NCBI RefSeq assembly: GCF_000143415.4
Contig: NW_003314322.1
Location: 1,004,067-1,068,066, forward strand
Direction: 5' to 3'
DNA: 64,000 bases
Source of the DNA: Selaginella moellendorffii
Taxonomy: Eukaryota > Streptophyta > Lycopodiopsida > Selaginellales > Selaginellaceae
This document shows, piece after piece, positions 21,766 through 31,612 of this stretch. The position numbers and the translations under genes are program-made. The notes below the pieces were generated by a model. It saw only the letters and a program-made list of their open reading frames with translations, made no database searches and was not told the DNA's origin. The number at the start of each line of letters is the position of its first letter. Positions within the stretch are counted from its first letter, which is position 1.

Positions 21766-22711
21766 TTAAATTTCCCCTGTAATAAAACCCAGATCAAAAT
21801 GGTTGAAGATCCATTGTGCACCGGGCTCTTAAAATTATTGTTGCGTATGCCGTGAAGAAAGCTTGCTTGCATGTTGTGCTTTGAGTACGGAATTAAGAAA
21901 TTATTAATGCTAAAATGAAGTGCTCAACACATTGTTCTCGGGCTTTTATTATGCTGATGTGGATAACACGTGGCGAGCTTACGTGTCGGGCGACATGGTA
22001 TCACGAATATGCGAATTGGTATAAATTTTGCACATGGTTTACGACCATATTCTAGTGTCGCAGAGGATCTTCCCGGAGATTTGCTGGTTGGCTCCCAGTG
22101 TTGGGATTAAAATCACCACAAAATCCACTTTGTGTGGCCCATGTGGCTTGTGACCACATGACCGCAAATCGCGATGGTACGGATTCTCCCACGTGGACTT
22201 TACCCACTCTTCAGCCTGTCACGCAGCGCCGCAGAATCCGGCCGCCACATCAGCGCTGTAAGATACGCTAGCCATCGCGGCCGTGCACTCTGGGGGCCGG
22301 CCATCGCACGGCTTAAAACCCCACCACGTGGTGCCCCGTCAGCGCGGTTTTTGGGCACCGGGATATTCGAGGATACACAAGGGAGAATTTTTTCCCAGTG
22401 TGGTCAGTAGGGAAGGAAGAGGGTGTGGTTTCATGGCGATGCTGGCGGCGGCGGTGGTGTGGTGAGAAGAATGTGGACCTGCCAGGCGATTGGTGGAGCT
22501 GGCGGCGCTGGCAGGGGGCCGCAGATCGATCGCCGCCCGGAAATGCGCTGCTAATTTGCTCTTGGATCGCTGTATTTCGGGAATGCTGGCGCCCCGATCC
22601 ACGGCGCGCTGCCTCTAGGTCGATGGATTGGGCCCCGAGCTAGGATTGAGTAGGAGCTAGCTGCCTGGCACCAGGGATTCTCGATCTCTCCCACACCACA
22701 CCGCAGGGTTA
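21766..22711 (+). promoter_or_regulatory. Upstream region of the response regulator with three CACGTG G-boxes
   Basis: CACGTG cores occur at 21967-21972, 22190-22195 and 22325-22330; the last lies within the longer palindrome CACCACGTGGTG. G-boxes are bound by bHLH and bZIP factors and, with suitable flanks, act as ABA-responsive elements. The region also holds the SPS 3' UTR near 21770-21850. No gene was seen. Function is inferred from motif and position only. Confidence 0.45.
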
Positions 22712-24011
22712 ATGGATTTGGAGGGCCGGGAAATTCACGTCTTGGCTGTTGACGACAGCCATCTCGATCGCAAAGTCGTGGAGCGGCTACTCAAGAATTC
22801 GTCCTACAAAGGTTAGCCTCGTACTCTTTCTTCTCTTCGCTATACTCATACGCATTGGGACTCTTTTCTTTCCTCTTTCCAGTGACCACTGTTGATAGTG
22901 CTTTTCGAGCGCTGGAAGTTCTGGGCATTGTTGGAAGCGCTCCAGTTGTGATCAATGTAAGTAGCCATCTTCTCGTTCGTGCTCTTCTTCTTTCTTGTGC
23001 TGGATTGAAAACTCGTTAAATCGTTGTCGCTTGATCTGTATGGAATGAAAAAAAAGGTGATAGCTTTGTTGGGTGGTTGTGGTGGTGTTGGTGGATGCTA
23101 GCTAAGCTAATCTTTGGCTGATTTCCTCGAGATTTTCTTTGCTTCCTCTGGCTTTTGCTTTTGTTGCAGGCCATTAAAATAAACTTGATCATCACGGACT
23201 ATTGTATGCCGGAAATGACAGGCTATGATCTGCTCAAGAAGGTCAAGGTACACGCTTTAATAAATTGTTTGATGCCAGTTGATGCATGGACACAGTATCT
23301 ATCTGCATCGCTGTCAACAGGAGAGCTCGGCTTTAAAGGAAATCCCCGTGGTGATTATGTCCTCTGAAAACGTTGCGGAGCGAATCACCATGTAAGTCGG
23401 GCTCTCTCTCGAAAGAAAGAACAAAAAGAAACGAAAGAGTGGTAGAATATCATATTATACTGCAAGTTGGTTTCTTCGGGAACTGGACTGATTGCTACTC
23501 TTCATCATGTGAAAGGTGCATGGCGGAGGGAGCCAAAGAGTTCATTCTCAAGCCTTTGCGAGTGGCCGACGTGAAGCGGTTGCGTAGCCACATCCAGCGC
23601 CATGACGACGACGACGACGACGACGACGACGATTGCGTCGAGAGCTGCCGGTTGCCGTGCTTGAAACGAAAGCCCACTCTCACGGACGCTTCCAGGCTCG
23701 AAGAGGCGTCTTCGCTCAAGCGTCCCAAGGCTGCTCCTGGTAACTTAACAACAGCGACCATGGCGGACGCTCCCGAAAACACTAAGTGTCCTGCTACGAG
23801 TGACAAAGAAACGATCAGCGCAATTGTAGTGGATGGTGCTACCGCTACCAAATTGACAGAGAGCACGAAAGGAGAGCGGCTACTAAACCCGGTGGAGAGC
23901 ATGACGTTGCGGAAGGTCGAAATCAATAACACTGTCGTCTCGTCCTCGAGACAAGCTCCTGCCATTGCGGGAGGGCTAGAAACAACAGGTGAAATTTCAC
24001 CAGTCTTGTAG
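22712..24011 (+). CDS. Type-A response regulator (cytokinin two-component signalling), 5 exons
   Basis: Exons 22712-22811, 22883-22956, 23170-23247, 23321-23391 and 23516-24011 give 272 residues. The receiver domain fills residues 8-137 with the acidic pair D14-D15, phospho-acceptor D68 ([17 protein letters not shown]), the SSEN segment and the conserved K120 in FILKP. No Myb-like GARP DNA-binding domain follows, which separates it from type-B regulators. Type-A proteins receive phosphate from histidine phosphotransfer proteins and usually damp cytokinin responses. The tail starts with ten consecutive aspartates (138-147), encoded by nine GAC codons and one GAT, and continues as a low-complexity Ser/Thr-rich region with KR patches. 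It converges on the kinase gene to its right, 114 bases away. Confidence 0.93.
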
Positions 24012-24125
24012 CTGTGCGTTTGTATTCTTTCCTGGATTCAAACACCGAAAAACTTTCACGCAAAGCTATATGTCATTGCGAACTAAACAACAGTGTGTTA
24101 GAGAGGAATAACTACTACGACTAGC

Positions 24126-25517
24126 TTACTTCTGAGAGGATCCCACGCGTTCCGAGCTTGTGAAGAAGCTGATGTCGCTGCTGGAACTCACTGCCAAGGT
24201 ATCCTTTCGTATCAGTGTGAGTTGCTGGCTTACTTCTTGCATGGATGGTCGCTCTTTCCTTGATGGCGCTGCACACCGAAACGCCAACTCTGCAAGCTTT
24301 TCCATCGTGGGTGCAATCTCCGGATGCTTCTCCAGGTTTGGATCCAATATCTGTAAGATGTTTCCCTCCTCGAACTTCTTCCACGCCTGCAAATCCCAAA
24401 AGTGAGCTGCTCGTTTCTCGAAATGCAAGTTCTTACCCATCTTATAGTTACTCTCTCCTCGCCAGATCGCTTGAGCTCTATCGGACGCCTCGCCGTCATG
24501 GTTTCCACCATGACAATGCCAAAAGAGTAGACGTCGCTCTTTGGTGTCAGCTTCTTCGTGTAAAGATACTCTGTATCAAGATATCCAGCAGTTCCCTTCA
24601 CTTCTGTGGAGACGTGAGTCGCGTCCACGTCCATTGGCCCCGCTCTAGAAAACCCGAAATCAGCTACCTTGGCACGAAACGAGTGTGTTAAAAGAATGTT
24701 TGACGATTTTACATCGCGGTGGATGATGGGCTCGTCTGGTCAAGAATCACGATGGAAACAAAAAAAAGAAAAGCGGTTGTTGCTACGTTTTCAAGTTTGA
24801 AAGTGACTGGTTTGCTGTACCTGCATAGTAATGGAGATATGTCAAGGCGTGAGCAACGTCGACTAAAATATCAATCCGGGTTGCGAATGGTAGCACTGTT
24901 CCTCGCAAAACTGCGGAAAATAAAATAAAATCATAGGCTCTGAGTTCTGAAGACGGCACTTACTTACCATCGAGGTGCTCACGAAGATTTCCATTGGGAA
25001 CATACTCCACAACAAGGGCCCGTTCATCCTTGCCATCACAATAGCCGAACAGCCTCACGAGATTCATATGCTCCACCCTTGAGAGCATGCTCAATTCGCT
25101 TTTGAATTCCGTCGAAAGCCGTGTCTCGAAAGCATTCTGCATCATAATATGGCACTTGTAGCAAAAACAGGAAGAATAAAAGGAAAACCACACCTTCTTT
25201 GCTCTTTTAACAGCAACTGGAGTACCGTCACGAAGCTTTCCATAGTAGACAGTTCCAAATCCCCCTTGCCCGATCTTCCGAGACGGAGAGTAGTTCCCGG
25301 TCGCTTGGTTTATGTCACGAGCACTGAATGACACTGCCTCGTTGCTTCCCAGATGACTAGCCTCCTCCACGTTCACTGTGGAAGAACAGATTGAAAAACA
25401 GGCACAAAAGTACAATTCCCCCTTCAAAATAAGAGTTTCTCAGCACTTACAAGTGATGATCTTGAATGACGCCGCCTTCTGTTGTCTCTTGTACTTTGGG
25501 TTGAAGCAGGAGAACAT
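24126..25517 (-). CDS. Calmodulin-binding receptor-like cytoplasmic kinase (CRCK-like), 6 exons
   Basis: Minus-strand exons: 25517-25451, 25375-25194, 25136-24968, 24910-24821, 24735-24437 and 24386-24126; they join in frame to 355 residues with no signal or membrane segment. Kinase motifs are complete: [50 protein letters not shown] and [12 protein letters not shown]. The combination VAVKRAKK ... TEFKSEL ... [12 protein letters not shown] ... DFGFSRAGP matches plant CRCK proteins, which bind calmodulin and take part in stress and immune signalling. The ATG at 25517 begins [13 protein letters not shown]. An in-frame stop lies 14 codons upstream unless a further 5' exon is spliced in, so the extreme N-terminus is uncertain. 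Confidence 0.9.
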
Positions 25518-25738
25518 CCTCGATGCAGCGTCAAATCCTACATAATCTCCTGCCTCCTATTCCCAGCCCGGATCAGATCACTGTGCCTCGAGCAAAGCTG
25601 TTAAGTCGCCGCCATAGCTCGTGCCTTCCTCTCGGACTTGTGCTTAAGCGATTGGCCAGAATATGCCCGCCGCCCTCTCCTCATGCTGGACTGGAAGTGT
25701 TGTTATTTAGCACCATCACGGTTTTTCTCCATCCCTGT

Positions 25739-27562
25739 TTACGCTGCTAATGTGCCAGTAACAATTTTCTTCCCAGGACCACCGTTGATAGCTGCCATCT
25801 CCTGGACGACAGCCTCCGCTGCTCCAAATCTCCCGGCCTTGAGCAGAGAGTTCACGAGAACTTCCAAGGCGCTTGGAGTCGGAGAGAAGCCAGAGCTCTT
25901 CATCTCTTCCAAGTATGCGAGCGCAACGTCCAGATTGCCAGCTCTCGCGTATCCTTCCACCAGAATGGCATACGTGATGCGGTCCTGCTGAACGCCGTCT
26001 CTGCTCATGTCGTCCAGGACGCTTGCAAAGAGATCAACTCTCCCGGCCCTCCCCAGCCTTCCCAGCAAGGTGTTGTAGGAGAATATATCCGGCTGGAAGT
26101 GAAGCCTCATCTTCTGGTAGCAGCTCCAGCACTCGTCGATCTTCCCAACTTTTCCCAGCAAGTCGATCAAAACGTTGTACGTGACCAGGTCCGGCTTGTA
26201 GTTCGGCCTGTCCTTGATCTTGTAGAAAATCTCGAGAGCGGCATGGGCCTTGTTCGCCTTGCCAAGCCTGTTCATGAGCGTGTTGTAAGCGCCCAGGTGC
26301 GGAGCGTTCTCGCTGTCGGCATATCTCTGTACAAAACCGAAAGCCTCGTCGATCCTCCCAGACACCGCAAACGCCTCCACCAAAACTCTGTACGACTTTG
26401 GATCCGGCCGGCACTCGTGCTCCACCATTCTCTCGAACAGAGCGATCACCTGTTCGTGCTTGCCACTCCTCGAGTGCGCGTCCATCATCATGTTGAAGAG
26501 CGCCAAGTTTGGCCGCAAGCCCCTGGCCAGCATTTCTTCCAGCAGCTCAAGCGTCACCTCCGTGTCCATGCACTTGCAAAACCCGTTGATGAGCGCCGCG
26601 TACGTGAACTCGTCCGGGTCGCAGTACTTCTTCATGTAGCTAAACCGCCAGCGCGCCTCCGCCATCTTTCCAAGCGAGCAAAGGCTGCTGATGAGGAAGT
26701 TGTACGTCTGCGTGTTGGGCCGGACGAGGTTCTTCCTCATGCTCTCGAAGATCATGGGCACCACCCGCGGGCACTTGAGCCGGATGAGCTTAAACATTAT
26801 ATAGTGGTAGTCGTCCAGCGTCGGCTTGATCTCCGAAAACTCCATCTTGTGGAACGTTTCCAGCGCGTCCTCCACCATGGACGCGTCGACGTAGATCCGG
26901 AGGAGGATCCTATATGTGACGTACGTCATGGGGATCATCTGTTCTTCCATCCCCAGCATCACCCTCTTGATCTCGTCGTAGCGCCTGTGCAAGCCCAGGA
27001 TCTTGAGGATGGCGTTGCAAGAGAAGTTGTCGTGCTGGAAGCCCGAGTGGAGGTCGGCCCACTTGAAGAAGGCGTAGGCGAGCTCCACGTCCCGGGTGTA
27101 GTGCTTGAGAACCTCGCAGACGTGGTAAGGCATGAGAACCCCGCCATTGCTCCGGACAACGTCCTCGAGCTCCCAGGGAGAGACGCTGCCTTGCTCCAGG
27201 AGATGGCACAGATCGTTGACGAGCTCGTTGTCCCGGCGCGTGGGGCGATAGGTTTTGGATCCCAGGAGCTCGGGCAGCGCCATCCCGGCCAGGGCGGGGA
27301 CTTTTGGGAGGGAGAAGCCGGCGATTTCGTCCGGCTCCGACCTCCGGACGATGAGATTGTGCTTCTTCGCGTAGGCGGTGGTGTCGGGCAGCGCCAGCGC
27401 GTGAGTGCCGCCGCTGCTGCCATCGCCGTCATCGTCCTCGTCCCTGTAGCTGTCGATCACGCGGCTGTCGATGATGAGGCAAATGCGGCGAGAGCGAACC
27501 TGGATTGGGGGCGAGCGGCAGCGGCGCCGCGGGAATGCGGCCACAAACCTCCGCAGCGCCAT
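25739..27562 (-). CDS. P-type pentatricopeptide-repeat protein, mitochondrial or plastid
   Basis: An intronless ORF of 607 residues. The first 30 residues are rich in Arg and hydrophobic residues with no acids (MALRRFVAAFPRRRCRSPP), a typical organelle targeting peptide. From about residue 150 to 590 it holds tandem 35-residue PPR motifs of uniform P type, for example PDEFTYAALINGFCKCMDTE and PDLVTYNVLIDLLGKVGK. No E or DYW tail is present. P-type PPR proteins bind organelle transcripts and act in stability, splicing or translation rather than editing. The stop codon lies about 220 bases from the start of the kinase gene on the same strand. High GC and intact frame suggest a functional gene. 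Confidence 0.93.
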   Translation of the reverse strand: MALRRFVAAFPRRRCRSPPIQVRSRRICLIIDSRVIDSYRDEDDDGDGSSGGTHALALPDTTAYAKKHNLIVRRSEPDEIAGFSLPKVPALAGMALPELLGSKTYRPTRRDNELVNDLCHLLEQGSVSPWELEDVVRSNGGVLMPYHVCEVLKHYTRDVELAYAFFKWADLHSGFQHDNFSCNAILKILGLHRRYDEIKRVMLGMEEQMIPMTYVTYRILLRIYVDASMVEDALETFHKMEFSEIKPTLDDYHYIMFKLIRLKCPRVVPMIFESMRKNLVRPNTQTYNFLISSLCSLGKMAEARWRFSYMKKYCDPDEFTYAALINGFCKCMDTEVTLELLEEMLARGLRPNLALFNMMMDAHSRSGKHEQVIALFERMVEHECRPDPKSYRVLVEAFAVSGRIDEAFGFVQRYADSENAPHLGAYNTLMNRLGKANKAHAALEIFYKIKDRPNYKPDLVTYNVLIDLLGKVGKIDECWSCYQKMRLHFQPDIFSYNTLLGRLGRAGRVDLFASVLDDMSRDGVQQDRITYAILVEGYARAGNLDVALAYLEEMKSSGFSPTPSALEVLVNSLLKAGRFGAAEAVVQEMAAINGGPGKKIVTGTLAA

Positions 27563-27639
27563 GGCGGACCCTAAAACCCTAAACCATGAACTTAGTTAAT
27601 TAAACAATGATAGAGTTTTATTCTAAATGAATTTAAAAC

Positions 27640-28527
27640 TTAATAGACATCTTGACGTTTGGGAGCTCTCCAGATACAGCTCTGTTCGACAGTGTTACAA
27701 ACAATTATAAATCCTTTGTTATCTACACATAGAGACATTGGCTTCCATGAGTTTTTCCAGTAAATGTTATTTGCCCAAATCACATTCAGACTAATGTCAT
27801 ATATTACGAGATTACCATCCATTTGAATTGTTAAAAAGCATTGAGATCCCTTATTTTCAGTGTTAGTTTTCCATACCGTAATTTTACCGTTATAAAGTGC
27901 CAAAACACAGTTTGAATGCATATATAAAACATATCGTTTGTTAGTTGATTGCAAAAACTGGTTAGTTCCTAAACTAGAGAAAAATGAATAATCCTCTACA
28001 GTCCTGATACAGGAAACTCTCCATGTACAATCTTCTAAATTTGTTAAACTATTTGATATATATGATTCATTATACATTCTTCTAGAATTATATTTACCTT
28101 TTTCTACATTTGCAGTATATAAAATGCTATACTTTTTGTTAATATATTCAGTAATCCCATAATTTGAAATCTCACTATCCTTCTCTATGTAATCTTTATA
28201 TATACCTCTTAATACGGGTTTTAAAGATGACCCACTATAAAGCGATGTATATTCCGGAAATAAACTGCAAACTGGCGGAAATGGTTGTGGATTAAAAAGT
28301 GTTAATAGAATTGTAAGTTCTGCATATCTGTATAATAATGAAGTCCCTGCATAATAGGGCTCACCATTGTTAATCTGATTTATAGCATTGTCAATTGCTT
28401 TTAAAACTAAATTTTTGAACTCTAAAGAGCCTTTATGTGGATTACTTCTTGAAACTACAATTGCCAATTTGTTAGGAATGAAAATCATAAATATTAAAAA
28501 TAGAAAAGGAGCTAAATAAACCTTCAT
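27640..28527 (-). CDS. Secreted GNA/B-lectin-like protein in an AT-rich island
   Basis: A 295-residue intronless ORF with a hydrophobic N-terminal signal sequence (residues 1-24, MKVYLAPFLFLIFMIF). The middle part is unrecognised (Asn/Tyr-rich, with about five cysteines overall). From about residue 195 it resembles the monocot mannose-binding (GNA, bulb-lectin) fold, with an exact Q-x-D-x-N-x-V-x-Y sugar-binding signature in IQMDGNLVIYD followed by NVIWANN. A second, degenerate strand set is visible earlier (NCVLALYNGKITVW). Codon use is strongly AT-biased, unlike the neighbouring PPR and kinase genes. It could be a diverged resident gene, a relic of an AT-rich mobile sequence, or transferred DNA; the family call rests on a single motif. 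Confidence 0.6.
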   Translation of the reverse strand: MKVYLAPFLFLIFMIFIPNKLAIVVSRSNPHKGSLEFKNLVLKAIDNAINQINNGEPYYAGTSLLYRYAELTILLTLFNPQPFPPVCSLFPEYTSLYSGSSLKPVLRGIYKDYIEKDSEISNYGITEYINKKYSILYTANVEKGKYNSRRMYNESYISNSLTNLEDCTWRVSCIRTVEDYSFFSSLGTNQFLQSTNKRYVLYMHSNCVLALYNGKITVWKTNTENKGSQCFLTIQMDGNLVIYDISLNVIWANNIYWKNSWKPMSLCVDNKGFIIVCNTVEQSCIWRAPKRQDVY

Positions 28528-29059
28528 TTAAAGAAGGCAAAACTATTTTTAACTAACTTATAAATAAATTATAAGAAATGGGTGGATATCACAAGACATC
28601 ACAGCATTCGTAACTCCGTCAATAAATATTGGGATTTTCAAATTAAGAATATCTATTAATACATTGTGTCTACTGAACAATAAATACTTAATATTGTATT
28701 GATAAGGAAATTTAAATCATCTATCACAATAAATAGATAAAATATATTTAATATGTTTTGTATTTTCATTTCATATTTGCTTATAAAAAAGAAAAGTGTA
28801 GATAATACAAGTAAATTTTGAGATGAAAATAATCGAGAGAATTGTAAGCGTGTCAATCTTAAATTACAGCTGTCTGACACAAAATTAGTATCACAAATAT
28901 GACTAGTATCGCTTATGACAAAAGTGTATTCCCAATAATAGTTAAGAATAAAAAAGCATTAAATTCTCTATTATAATTTACAATTTTTTGATATAACTTA
29001 AACTATATATATGGATATCAATTAATGCATGATGAACTAAATATTAAGAATTCCAAAAG

Positions 29060-29460
29060 ACTGTATTAAATAAATTGCTATGTATTGCGTGCAGCAATGT
29101 TTGGTTTGCTTAATAGTAGTGTTATTCTTACTTATTAATCTAATTGATTAAATTCCTCTTCTTCAGAAGGTTCAAAGTAGGTCCATGGCTTCAAATAAAG
29201 TTTATAATTATAATCATGTTTGTAATTTATAAATAAAAGATTAATTTTATTGCACATCAACCATTAGATGATAAAATAAAAAAGAATATACTTAAAAGGG
29301 TTTAAGAAAGTTTATAAATTATAAATATGTTTATAAATAATAAATATGTTTATAAATAATAAATACAAGATTAATCTAAATGAATAACATCTATTAGATG
29401 GTAGAATATCCTAGAATATCCAAGAATATTCTAGGTATATTCACTACTGTCCTAGTCCCC
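29060..29460 (+). repeat. AT-rich repeat family member shared with 54290-54560
   Basis: Shared blocks with 54290-54560 appear in the same order: CTTAATAGTAGTGTTATTC, GTTTATAATTATAA, ATACAAGATTAATCTAAATG and TAGATGGTAGAATATCC with TTCTAGGTATATTCA. A third, inverted copy lies at about 55080-55260. Internal short tandem copies of AAATATGTTTATAAATAAT occur at 29318-29365. Best explained as a non-autonomous transposon-like repeat. Confidence 0.65.
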
Positions 29461-30849
29461 CCTAGAGGTTTGCTTAAGCAAGCCAAAAAGAAAATTAAAC
29501 TTAAAATAAAACTATTATTTTCTAATAAATTTTTCAAACATATGATAAACAATAGTAATTATTAAGAAATATAAAATTTTAAACTATCAAAAAATGTTTT
29601 TCTTCTTATACAATATGAAAATAATATAATATCAAGATTGAAAAGAAATGTTATTTCACTTCTTTATATTATAAACACATAATAACAAGATAATCAACAA
29701 TTGTACAAACTATTATAAAGGGTTCCAAATGTATAGTAGAGATAGCAAATAAGTTAGAAGTATGGCCAACCAATTGAGATATTGTTTAGCTCCCCATTGG
29801 GTATATCTATTTTTATTTTGCATTTAACTTGGATTTAATTTTGTGGAGTATTATTGTGTTATTGTTGCAAATATGACTTAGAGTATCGAAAAATACTTGG
29901 AAACTAGTATTTATAAATATTCTTTCCTTATTGTCATAATGGTAAAAGGTTAGTATAGTTGGTTCCCTTTATAATTCCCATTTGAAGTAATTAAGAAACT
30001 GGTTACCACATGTGTACTTAGATTGGATAAACATAAAGTAAAAACTCCAATCTATTTTTTGTCAAACATACTCAACCCAATTTGAGAAACTCATGCCACT
30101 TGTTAGTATCAAAAACTTCAATGATATTAAATCTAGTCCCTCAATATTGTTACATAATAGTTTACTATATCCATTAAACACCCTCACTATCATACCCCAA
30201 ATGTTGGTTATGTTTTAGTTTTATGTACTAATTTAAAAGTCATATCTATAAAATATAAAGAATATCCTAAACACCATAATGTTATTCCTATGCCCTAATT
30301 CATGATCAATATATTTAATAAATTTTAAAACTTATCCTAAAAGCTAAAAGGGGGGAAGGGAAATTCCAAATATATAATAAGGATTGTGGTCGAAAACATA
30401 ATTAACCATCTAATCACATTAGTTTGGCTCTCACTAAGTTGTCTCACTCCTTGTTTTGTGTCCAATTTTAGCTTAAGCACAAGTTTTATGTTGCTCTAGT
30501 TGGTAGTCTACCCACCTTCTTGCATTAGGCCAATAGTATGCTAAAATTGTACTAGACACCATTTAACACCATTTTATTAATAGGAGTTAGAAAGGGGGAG
30601 CTTATGCTTATAAGGGATTTTGAGTGTATATCAAACTTTTGTTTCATATCGTAACAAGCTTAGAGTTTTGCTCCAAATTCGTGTACTATAGTGGTAATTA
30701 GACTCTATTTAACTTTGTTTTGTGTGCTGGTTTTAACATTAAAATTCTAAATACTCTAGAATTGTTTTAGTATGCTTTTATTCCTTCATTTTTTGATTAT
30801 ACACTCAAGATTTTAGCTCCTTCCTTTCATTCAGCTTTAATATTGAAGA

Positions 30850-31450
30850 GTTCTTGTGAAACCAAGGTGAAACAAAGCAAAAAAGAACTAATAAATTAAA
30901 TGAAGTTTGTTTGGCTAAATAGATATTTAAGAACCATTTTTATGCTCATCTGACCAATTGCAAATGTTAAATTTAATTTATTAATACTTAAACAAAAAGG
31001 ACTAACAAATGGAACCAATAGTATAAACCTTATGCCAATATAGCAGTCCAAAAGGACTCTTCAACAAGTAATTTTTAATACAATAACACATAAAAGGGAA
31101 AAGTGTCAATAGATTTATGTAATAATACTTTTGAATATACGATTAAACTATTTAACAAAGCTATCCTTTTTCAGAATGATTTCTTAATATTGAGTTACAC
31201 CTCAATAAGCTTAAGAAAACTATGATGTAAAACCACTATTTATAAAAAAAAATTACACAATGAAATATTCAGGAAGGCACACACTTCAATCCATTGAATT
31301 AGGTAATAAGATGCAATAATGCTCTTATGATACCCTAGAATACATTTTGGTAACGACCTCATCAAATTGTACACAACCAATTTAAATAGATTAAAAACTT
31401 TTAATAACCCAACAAGCAGTACTATGGAGATGAATGTTAACACTCTTCAC
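30850..31450 (-). pseudogene. Decayed Ty3/gypsy integrase fragment
   Basis: On the minus strand 31443-31240 reads LPKCILGYHKSIIASYYLIQWIEV, closely following the gypsy integrase core pattern G-P-L-P-K-S ... Y-I-I-I-A-S-D-Y-L-T-R-W-I-E-V, with the catalytic Asp replaced by Tyr. Downstream remnants such as SPFGLLYWHK near 31050 fit the later S-P-F-x-L-L-Y-G motif. The sequence is riddled with AT changes and stops. Confidence 0.6.
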
Positions 31451-31607
31451 AAATTTTGATGTGCTTAAAGATATTCTAACACATATGAGGTTAATATAGT
31501 GACTATCTCGTTATGAAGATCTTAAAGTGCTATACTTTTCAAACTTTTTGATGTAGTTAAAGATATTTTGATGTATCCAAAGCCAATACAACTAATGTCT
31601 TGATGCA

Positions 31608-31612
31608 TCTAA
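31608..31612. repeat. Left target-site duplication TCTAA of the composite element
   Basis: TCTAA directly precedes LTR A and is repeated directly after LTR C at 45680-45684. Five bases is the usual duplication size for plant LTR retrotransposons. Confidence 0.8.

Larger units (their letters stand above)
28528..31612. other. Very AT-rich island, mostly decayed repeats
   Basis: No intact gene was seen. Parts are recognisable as an inverted-repeat family member (29060-29460) and a decayed gypsy integrase (30850-31450, minus strand), listed separately. Bases 29460-30850 hold nothing that could be named. Composition is far from that of the adjacent gene block. Confidence 0.6.

Noticed and set aside
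22174-22643. Short ORFs upstream of the response regulator
   Set aside because: They sit in promoter/5' UTR sequence, show no motifs and overlap in several frames.
26099-27574. 491-residue plus-strand ORF
   Set aside because: Antisense shadow of the P-type PPR gene, with low-complexity HHV/VDV content typical of such shadows.
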